The position numbers and the translations under genes were made by a program. Below are positions 8,852 to 13,816 of a stretch of 13,816 bases of DNA, in pieces (the stretch's first letter is position 1; the number at the start of each line of letters is the position of its first letter). The stretch is from Allomyces macrogynus ATCC 38327 (Eukaryota > Blastocladiomycota > Blastocladiomycetes > Blastocladiales > Blastocladiaceae), in contig GG745334.1 of assembly GCA_000151295.1 (NCBI GenBank), positions 1,168,597 to 1,182,412 on the forward strand. Reading direction: 5' to 3'. The notes beneath the pieces are model-generated. The model saw only the letters and a list, made by a program, of their open reading frames with translations. It made no database searches and was not told the origin of the DNA.

Positions 8852-10706
8852 ATGGTGGCCAAGACCGGCTCGGCCGCTCCGGTCACGACCAAGCGCCAGT
8901 TTTCCGACACGGACGCAGGTTTGAGGGCACAGTAGACTTGAATCAACTCAAGAAACATGATCTAATTAGCATGACCATGTGCCAACCAGTCTCATTTCGG
9001 TGATTCAACAGAGAGCGAGCCCTGGATGCCGACCTGGCGCATTGGGTCTCGAGCCGACGACGAGCGCGCACGGCCGACGCCGAGGAGTACGAATGGTTGC
9101 CGAAAGAACCAGCCAAGGGTGAGAATTTCGTCACAGAACTCGGTACTTTATATTCGTGGCTCTTCCTCTCTCCAGCCCGTCTGACGATGCGCGACAGGGT
9201 CCAAATTCCGCGAGGACATCCGCAACTAGAGGTCCATGTTACAATCTGTCATGGATCAGCTGCAAAAGGCGGCAAACGGCGGTGGAGTCGACATGCACGT
9301 CGAAGGCCTGTTCCAGCGATTTGAGACGCGGCTCGCGCAGTTGCAGTCGTAGCCCCACGAAGGGTTCGTCAATCTTCGCCCGACACTTTGCCCCACTATC
9401 CCCGCTCACGTTTACGTTAGACCTAGCCTGCAGCGTGCACTCGTGCAAGAGCGCCTCCTGACGCAGGAACTCGACTTGCTGGCGAACCGGATGGCGATGT
9501 GGCACCTCCGACCCGCCGACGACGCAACCACAGCACCCACCAACCCGCCCAAGCGCGGTGTCGCTCGTCGCCGAGCCCCGTCGTCAGGCACACGCCTCGC
9601 GCACGAAGTCGAAAGGTACAACGTACATTTCCTCTTCTGCACCCACTCTGGCCGTTTCCCTGACCCGCCCCAATCTCGGCAGCGCTTCATCGACAAGCAC
9701 GGCGCCCTCGGCAGGTGGGACCCGGCGTCGCACGACCTCGTCATCCAAATGCTCGGCCAAATCCGGCGCACTGGCCGGATTGGGTCGCAGAAACTCGCGC
9801 AGTGCGCAAGTCTGGTTGGCCGATCGCCCGACGAGGTCTATGCGCACCTGGCGTGGATGGAAAACCACGACAGGTTGCTGGAATGCAAGCGGCAGGCCAA
9901 GGCCGCCGTGGAGCCCGAAGTGGAGCAAGTAACCCTGCCGTGACGACCAAGGCAGTGCCGAAATCGGCCGACGACCCGGAGCATGAGCGGAAATTGGCGG
10001 AGCTCGCGGCGTGGCGTGAGAGGAAGGAGAGACAGGAGCAGGAGGAGCGGCGACAGCGGGAACGCGAGGAGCGGGAACGTCATCAGCGCGATCGCGAAGC
10101 GATGCTGCACAAACAGGTACGCAATCATGCACTGTTTCTTTGTGCTGATCTTTTTTTCTCATTGACGCCCCGTTTCTCCACCCACCAGCTCCGACTCAAG
10201 AAAGCGCTGGAGGAGCGGCGACAAGCCGCGCAATTTGAGCGCGCGGCAGCGACCGACCTCCCCGCAGCCGACCCACCCTCACTGGCGGCCGAAGTGCAAG
10301 AGCGCACCCACGCGCGATCGCAGGTGCTTGTCGAGCACCGGCGCTAACTGGCTGCCAAATCAATTCAGCAACACACGCCGCCATCAGTACCTGTCCGGCC
10401 CGTGGCCACGGCCGAGCGCGACCCGACGGGACTCTTGGCGCCGACGCAAGCGTCGCAGCGCCGCGCCGAGGAAGCCGTGCGGCAGCAGGATCTGGAGGTA
10501 CGGTCGGCGTTCCAGGTCACGCAGGGCACGCGCGCGATCCCGCGGCGAGCGGTGCCGGCGTGGCGAGCGGGTGCCGGAGGGGAGGATTGTGTTCTTCAAT
10601 TGTTGAATGAACTTTCTTTGCATTTTTGTCGTCTTGGTCCGCTCTTGTTTGGTCTCGAGCAGTTTGCAACGTCAGCTCCCAGCCTAGCTTTCCTACGCGG
10701 ATCTGA
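8852..10706 (+). CDS. CCDC112: CCDC112/CCDC148-like coiled-coil protein, interrupted by one in-frame TAG
   Basis: Animal CCDC112 is a coiled-coil protein of centriolar satellites linked to cilia. Inferred exons are 8852-8918, 9014-9118, 9198-9348, 9427-9622, 9683-9907, 9952-10116, 10189-10323, 10369-10570 and 10663-10706. Together they make 430 codons including the stop, near the length of animal CCDC112. Family landmarks appear in the right order: an N-terminal coiled coil (VQERLLTQELDLLANRM), then EVERYNRFIDKHGALGRWDP, GRSPDEVYAHLAWMENH and LLECKRQAK, then a charged coil (LAELAAWRERKERQEQEERR), and near the end DPTGLLAPTQA and IPRRAVPAWRA, the conserved C-terminal motif. Two introns would be tiny (9908-9951, 44 nt; 10324-10368, 45 nt). 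The last intron and end are tentative; without that intron the frame runs to 11043, into the next gene. Codon 68 is TAG (9227-9229), and no alternative splice removes it while keeping frame. The gene may be a nonsense allele or carry a sequence error. CCDC148 is the alternative family name. Confidence 0.75.
9227..9229 (+). other. In-frame TAG in exon 3 of the CCDC112-like gene
   Basis: The exon reads KFREDIRN, TAG, then RSMLQSVMDQLQKAANGG in one frame, with coiled-coil character on both sides. The flanking splice sites agree in phase with this frame. A later ATG at 9233-9235 could restart translation. Confidence 0.7.
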
Positions 10707-10847
10707 CGCAAACAAAATATCAACGATCAGCGGCGCTCGTTATCGTCGAGGCTGCATCACCCAACAAAATCTGCACCAACGACGCAATCCGACCGTGCAC
10801 CACAAGCAACTCCCCGCACCCGCCTACCAACCACGACACCAGCACCT
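10707..10847. promoter_or_regulatory. Short spacer upstream of the UPF0711-like gene
   Basis: About 140 bp between two plus-strand genes, just in front of the ATG at 10848. Its last 60 bases are rich in CA and CC (CACCACAAGC, CACGACACCAGCACC), a typical fungal 5' leader composition. No TATA box is seen. Confidence 0.4.
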
Positions 10848-11720
10848 ATGCGTGGCCTCGCCCCCGCCACGACCGACGCAGATACCTTCCGGCTCGGCCG
10901 CGACCTCTCCGCATCTGCGGCCGTTGCGCGGCTCACGTTCCTTCGCGCCGCTGCACAAACCTACACGGCCACGTCGCCCGCCGTCGCCGCCTACTTTGCG
11001 CGCCGGCTCGTCGATCTGGCCGGAGCCGACCAGGCGAACGTGACGCTGGCACCCGACTCGGCGCTCGCCAAGGGCATTTGCACGAAGTGCGGCGCCATTA
11101 ACGTGCCGGGCCTCGCGCGGCGCGCGGCACGGCTAGCGAAGGGGAAGGATTTGGTCACGGTCGCGGAACGGTGCCGCGTGTGCGGCGTGCAGCATGCGGT
11201 CGGGAAGGCGACGAGGGGCGCGAAAGTCCGGCGTGCGGTCACGGCCACGGCGGAAGCAGAAGTGAGTGGAAAGAGCCAGCGGGCGACGCCGATTGCGACG
11301 GTAGCGGTCGCTGCAAGGGCCAGCAAGCCGTCGCGGCATCCGGCGTCAGCGGCACTGGGGACCAAGACTGCTGCTGGTCCTGCGACCAAGACCGCGACGG
11401 CGACGCCAGTCAAGTCTGGTCCTGCACGATCCGCTCTCGCGACGCCGGCCAAGACCACTCCCGACCGGCCCGCATCTGCGACCCCTGCCAAGGCTGGTGC
11501 CGCTCGGCCTGCATCGGCGACGCCAGGACGGCCCGGTAGCAGTGCCTCGTCGCGATCAGCCACGGCGAGTCCTGCTCTCTCCGCGACCGGAGCCACGTCG
11601 TCGAAGAAATCGGCGACGAGCAAGAAGAAGAGCACGCTCCGCGGCCTGCTCAAGGCGCAGCAGAAGAACGAGGAGGCCAGCAAGCCCAAGACGCTCACCG
11701 ATTTCTTGACGTCTTTGTGA
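10848..11720 (+). CDS. C18orf21: UPF0711/C18orf21-like zinc-ribbon protein, probable RNase MRP subunit (Snm1/Rpr2-related)
   Basis: Proteins of this group carry an Rpr2/Snm1/Rpp21-type zinc ribbon; human C18orf21 has been described as an RNase MRP-specific protein (RMP24), with a role in pre-rRNA processing. It is intronless with 290 residues. After a helical N-terminal part (ARLTFLRAAAQTYT, AAYFARRLVDLAG; residues 28-59) come the zinc ligands C78-x2-C81 (CTKCGAINVPG) and C109-x2-C112 (CRVCG). Residues 121-250 are a basic Ala/Thr/Pro/Lys/Ser-rich tail with imperfect repeats around RPASATPAK. The end returns to conserved sequence: SKKKSTLRGLLKAQQ and, at the very C-terminus, LTDFLTSL. These match the closing motif of C18orf21 family proteins and separate it from plain Rpp21. 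Recognition rests on motifs and domain order, so the RNase MRP role is inferred. Confidence 0.78.
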   Translation: MRGLAPATTDADTFRLGRDLSASAAVARLTFLRAAAQTYTATSPAVAAYFARRLVDLAGADQANVTLAPDSALAKGICTKCGAINVPGLARRAARLAKGKDLVTVAERCRVCGVQHAVGKATRGAKVRRAVTATAEAEVSGKSQRATPIATVAVAARASKPSRHPASAALGTKTAAGPATKTATATPVKSGPARSALATPAKTTPDRPASATPAKAGAARPASATPGRPGSSASSRSATASPALSATGATSSKKSATSKKKSTLRGLLKAQQKNEEASKPKTLTDFLTSL

Positions 11721-11903
11721 TTATTGTTTTTTTTTTTTTTTCGTTTTGCCGGCGGGCGATAATGCAAACTGGGCGTGATCATTTCCATCAACATTAACTA
11801 TTTACAAGCCACTGTGCATCCAATTGCACCAATTTTTACCTCCGCGACGCTTCGCGCTGTCGCGGCGGCAGCAGCACCCCGTCTCGATCCCATTCGGACC
11901 CGT
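11721..11903. other. Convergent 3' ends of the UPF0711-like and small heat-shock genes
   Basis: This 183-bp spacer separates two stop codons facing each other. It holds a run of 15 T (11727-11741) directly after the plus-strand stop. A/T-rich patches follow on the minus strand (TGTAAATAG, TTAATGTTG in minus reading at about 11790-11815) that could serve 3' processing of the heat-shock gene. No canonical AATAAA is present on either strand. Confidence 0.45.
11727..11741 (+). repeat. Run of 15 T
   Basis: An uninterrupted T homopolymer lies 6 bases after the UPF0711-like stop. It may be part of the 3' UTR or termination region, or the length may be a sequencing uncertainty. Confidence 0.8.
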
Positions 11904-12565
11904 TCAGATCTGGATGTTGACCTTGGTCGGCTTCGGCTCGACGGGCGCCTCCTTCGGGATCACCAGCTCGAGCAGGCCGTCCTGCAGCTTGGCCGTAATC
12001 TGGTCGGTCTTGATGCGCGACGGGAACGCAATCGGCCGCATAAACTCCTCGGAGAAGCGCTCGCGCGTCACGACCTCGTGCCCGCCCGCTTGGGTCAGGA
12101 CGTTTGACCCGGTCTCGGGCGCTGTGGCCACGTCGGTCGTCGCTGCAGCCTGGTCACCCGACGACGCGACCTGTTGTGTCTGTTCGGTGCCCGACGACCG
12201 CGACCCGGAAATGATGAGCGTGTTGTTGTCGACGACCTCGACATTCACTTGGTCGCGTTGCAGGCCGGGCAGTTCGGCAACGACCTTGTACTCGGATTCA
12301 TTTTCTGGTGGTTGGTGCGGTGCGGAAGGAGAGGAGCGGAGATCAGTCGGTGCATCATGGTCGGGCTCGGCAGGGTTGCGCTCGTGGAAAACGCACCGGA
12401 AATGTCGACGTTGGGCATGCGGCGCATCGTCGCGCCGAGCGCCGGGAACGCCGTCGACCAGACGTCGCCCGCGAGCGGCGAGCGGCGCATCACTTGGAAA
12501 AAGGGGTCGTCGAAGGCGCGCATCGTGCGGGCCAAGTCGGCGAGCAGCGGGCGGATCAGCGACAT
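11904..12565 (-). CDS. Small heat-shock protein (Hsp20/alpha-crystallin family)
   Basis: An ATP-independent chaperone that holds unfolding proteins during stress. Exons are 12565-12397 and 12304-11904, giving 189 residues. The 92-nt intron has donor GTGCGT, a CTGAT branch point and acceptor CAG, and interrupts the start of the alpha-crystallin domain. The N-terminal arm (residues 1-50) contains FDDPFFQVMRR, similar to other fungal and plant Hsp20s. The domain follows: MPNVDISENESEYKVVAELPG (about 50-70), VNVEVVDNNTLIISGSR (76-92), RERFSEEFMRPIAFPSRI (137-154) and LQDGLLELVIPK (163-174). The C-terminal oligomer-locking I-x-I motif is IQI at 187-189. An insertion of about 40 residues rich in Gln, Thr, Ala and Ser (about 93-131) splits the domain after the ISGSR strand, as in the fungal Hsp30 branch. 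The upstream region carries a heat-shock element and TATA box. Confidence 0.93.
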
Positions 12566-12603
12566 GGTAGCGGTTGCGGTGGAACGTTGCGTTAAGCGAT
12601 AGT

Positions 12604-12690
12604 GAGCGTGCTGGGCGATACGGGAGCGTGCTTGACGATGCCGGAGCGTGCTTGACGATGCCGGAGCGTGCTTAACGACTCAGGAGCATA
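12604..12690 (-). repeat. 20-bp tandem repeat, four and a fraction copies, in the heat-shock gene leader
   Basis: Four consecutive 20-bp units begin GAGCGTGCT on the plus strand at 12604, 12624, 12644 and 12664, with a truncated fifth starting at 12684. Units 2 and 3 are identical; units 1 and 4 carry a few changes. The block lies between the TATA box and the start codon, so it probably forms much of the 5' UTR, where each unit reads CGGCATCGTCAAGCACGCTC on the transcript strand. Confidence 0.9.
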
Positions 12691-12707
12691 GAAGAGTGGA
12701 CGCGCCG

Positions 12708-12715
12708 TTTATATA
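12708..12715 (-). promoter_or_regulatory. TATA box of the small heat-shock gene
   Basis: The minus strand reads TATATAAA, a perfect TATA consensus, 143 bp upstream of the ATG and about 50 bp downstream of the heat-shock element. Transcription would then start near 12680, at the edge of the 20-bp repeat block. It is the only convincing TATA box in the window. Confidence 0.75.
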
Positions 12716-12763
12716 GTCGCGTCGGAGCAGTGCGGCCGTGTCTGTGCTCGCTGGCGCGCGTCG

Positions 12764-12786
12764 TTCGGCCATGTTCGAAGTTGTTC
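12764..12786 (-). promoter_or_regulatory. Step-type heat-shock element (HSF binding site)
   Basis: On the plus strand TTC triplets occur at 12764-12766, 12774-12776 and 12784-12786, exactly 10 bp apart. In the gene's orientation they form nGAAn-5-nGAAn-5-nGAAn, the step-type arrangement known for yeast HSF1 targets. A further GAA at 12777 and TTC at 12790 lie close by but out of 5-bp register. The position upstream of a TATA box and an Hsp20 gene makes this a likely functional site. Confidence 0.7.
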
Positions 12787-13141
12787 AACTTCGTGGGTGG
12801 TGAGTGCAGTGGAGTGCACCAAGTGCTGTTGCTACGACGGTCTGCGAACCACAACGACGACGCGCGCGGACGGGAGACCACGTCGGGAACATGGCCGAGC
12901 CGAAACGAACGAAGGGGCAGGCAGCCAGGAACAACGCCGAACGGAGTGGAACATGGTGGTCCGCGACAGAGCAACAGGGAAAGGCGGTGCTCGACGCGGT
13001 CACGTGACGCCGGAGTCGGGAGATTTGTACCTCTGTGAATAAACGCTATTTCCATATCCGCGCGTGGTGATGAGACGAGGTTTATTAGCCTACTCCTAAT
13101 GCCGCAGTGCGACAAGATTGCCGCTAGGACATAATTATGCG
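12787..13141. other. Spacer between the heat-shock promoter and the retrotransposon remnant
   Basis: About 350 bp of CpG-rich DNA with no assignable gene. A 38-codon plus-strand frame (12891-13007) is noted in the findings. The 10-bp palindrome GTCACGTGAC (12999-13008), containing an E-box CACGTG, and a plus-strand AATAAA (13038-13043) are also present. From about 13040 the base composition becomes more A/T-rich, leading into the repeat DNA. Confidence 0.4.
12999..13008. promoter_or_regulatory. Palindromic E-box GTCACGTGAC
   Basis: A perfect 10-bp palindrome centred on CACGTG, the core bound by many bHLH factors in fungi, with flanking GT/AC that matches Cbf1- and Pho4-like preferences. It lies about 290 bp upstream of the heat-shock TATA box. 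Function is inferred from sequence only. Confidence 0.3.
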
Positions 13142-13309
13142 AAACAAGACTAGCAACAGGCCACCCAAAGGACCATGATGGTGGTGGCTTGCTAAAAATG
13201 ATCTGCCCAACCCTTTGCCCACCAGGACCCAAACCTGAACTCCTCAGGAACACATGGAGTACTGTGAAAGGGGACACTCAAGGACACACAGTCCAGAATG
13301 CTACACTAA

Positions 13310-13610
13310 CCTCTTCCACCTGACCAACCTGGCAAACTTGATAAGGTCACTTTCAAGGTCACCAAGACAGGCATTGAAATGGAAGCCAAGGGAGTCAGCA
13401 TGCTGCTTGGCAAGGTCAATGGCACTGAGGTCAGCTTCTCCAAGGTCTATCATGTACCAGGAACATTGCACACACTCATCTCAGAAGGGCACTTGTTGAA
13501 GAACAGATTCAAGGTCAACAAGGGTAAAAGCATATTCCAGGTCAAGGACAGTCAGAACAAGGTTGTGTTTGGTGGAAGAGCAGTTGGCAACATCTTCCCA
13601 TTCAAGGTAG
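13310..13610 (+). pseudogene. Copia Pol fragment, protease/GAG-pre-integrase segment
   Basis: Reading from just after a TAA at 13307-13309, the frame KVTFKVTKTGIEMEAKG, KVYHVPGTLHTLISEGHLL, FKVNKGKSIFQVKDSQNK and VVFGGRAVGNIFPFKVDL matches the copia segment between the retroviral-type protease and the integrase. There the family reads roughly 'VLYVPGLxxNLISVxxL ... GNLYxLD'. The protease Asp-Ser-Gly and the integrase zinc finger are missing. The frame has no stop up to the junction at about 13610 and then runs on through antisense RT sequence. It is a fragment, not a working protein. Confidence 0.8.
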
Positions 13611-13814
13611 ACCTGGAATCTGCAAGAATCCATGTGCAACTGGTTGTGTGCAGGACTGTGCAATCATCCCATTGGGTTTGCATTTGTGCTTCAGGACCCA
13701 CTTGCATGAGATCATGTACATGCCCTTCTTGCACAGCACTAACACCCATGCGCCTGCCTTGCATAGGTTGTCGAGTTCTTCCTGTATGGCTGCACACCAG
13801 GCCTTGGCTTCAGC
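13611..13814 (-). pseudogene. Copia reverse transcriptase fragment (RVT_2 N-terminus), opposite strand
   Basis: On the minus strand the frame from 13814 reads AEAKAWCAAIQEELDNL, then CKAGAWVLVLCKKGMYM, ISCKWVLKHKCKPNGMI, a block of seven residues and VAHGFLQIPG, ending at 13611. This is the start of the copia RT domain (family pattern 'W..A...E...L...TW.LV ... KWV.K.K..G.I.RYKARLVA.GF'). Spacing is conserved, but the RYKARL block has become QSCTQP, with arginines changed to Gln and Cys. It lies tail to tail with the Pol fragment at 13310-13610, which cannot occur in an intact element. The catalytic YVDD box is not present. Confidence 0.8.
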
Positions 13815-13816
13815 CT

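Larger units (their letters stand above)
13142..13816. mobile_element. Decayed, rearranged Ty1/copia LTR-retrotransposon DNA
   Basis: Two Pol-derived pieces in opposite orientation lie next to each other, described separately. The first 609 bp (13142-13750) contain no CpG at all, against a very CpG-rich neighbourhood, so the left boundary is probably close to 13141. I see no LTR, primer-binding site or target-site duplication. The stretch 13142-13309 shows no recognisable protein but shares the composition, so I include it in the element. The element continues past the right edge. Confidence 0.8.

Noticed and set aside
9623..9682. Reading straight through 9623-9682 as coding (VHFLFCTHSGRFPDPPQSRQ)
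   Set aside because: The frame is open, but the segment has a GTACAT donor and a pyrimidine-rich CAG acceptor, and splicing it joins EVERYN to RFIDKHG as in the family.
10402..11043. CCDC112-like frame continuing to 11043
   Set aside because: It would overlap about 195 nt of the UPF0711-like gene in another frame. Family proteins end just after the RAVPAWRA motif, and a pyrimidine-rich acceptor at 10662 gives a short natural end at 10706.
10991..11794. Minus-strand 267-codon frame opposite the UPF0711-like gene
   Set aside because: It is a shadow of the Ala/Thr/Pro-rich tail; the plus strand has the zinc ligands and the conserved C-terminus.
12672..13277. Minus-strand 201-codon frame upstream of the heat-shock gene
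   Set aside because: It covers the TATA box, heat-shock element and repeat boundary, and spans the composition break at 13141, so it cannot be one old gene.
1..13816. tRNA, rRNA and CRISPR elements
   Set aside because: I looked for cloverleaf B-box patterns, rRNA-like conserved blocks and regularly spaced repeats on both strands and saw none; the repeats present are direct tandem repeats without spacers.

Overview
The window looks like nuclear DNA of a flagellated, GC-rich early-diverging fungus. A zoosporic lineage such as Blastocladiomycota (Allomyces-like) is my best guess. The evidence is short GT-AG introns (44 to 107 nt) with CTGAC-type branch points, strongly GC-biased third codon positions, an axonemal gene (CFAP57) and a centriolar-satellite-type gene (CCDC112/CCDC148-like), beside general eukaryotic housekeeping genes. 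The organism name is inference; the gene assignments come from reading the translations.

Layout, left to right. Bases 1 to about 130 look like the poor tail of a sequencing read. A seven-exon CFAP57 gene runs on the minus strand from 4114 off the left edge. Between 4115 and 5248 lies a spacer with an unassigned plus-strand open frame (4623-4955) and a plus-strand AATAAA. An intronless eIF2B delta gene follows on the minus strand (6778-5249). Across a head-to-head spacer is ERH (enhancer of rudimentary homolog, plus, 7409-8322), whose first coding exon is only the ATG and which carries a long basic tail. Next on the plus strand are a CCDC112/CCDC148-like gene in nine inferred exons with one in-frame TAG (8852-10706) and a UPF0711/C18orf21-like zinc-ribbon gene, probably an RNase MRP subunit (10848-11720). 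Convergent to it is a small heat-shock protein on the minus strand (12565-11904), with a TATA box, a step-type heat-shock element and a 20-bp tandem repeat in its likely 5' leader.

The right end (13142-13816) is decayed Ty1/copia retrotransposon DNA. A plus-strand piece from the protease to GAG-pre-integrase part of Pol meets a minus-strand piece of the reverse transcriptase start, so the element is rearranged. Its first 609 bp contain no CpG, in sharp contrast to the CpG-rich host genes. Arginine positions of the RT motif have changed to Cys or Gln, as expected from CpG deamination. This suggests cytosine-methylation or RIP-like decay of repeats in this lineage.

The genes do not form a pathway. 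Two are ciliary or centrosomal, two act in translation or RNA processing (eIF2B delta and the RNase MRP-like protein), ERH is a nuclear RNA-regulatory protein and the sHSP is a stress chaperone. I found no tRNA, rRNA or CRISPR array. The most notable items are the CpG-free inverted copia remnant, the step-type HSE with leader repeats, the ATG-only exon of ERH, the in-frame TAG of the CCDC112-like gene and the UPF0711 homologue.
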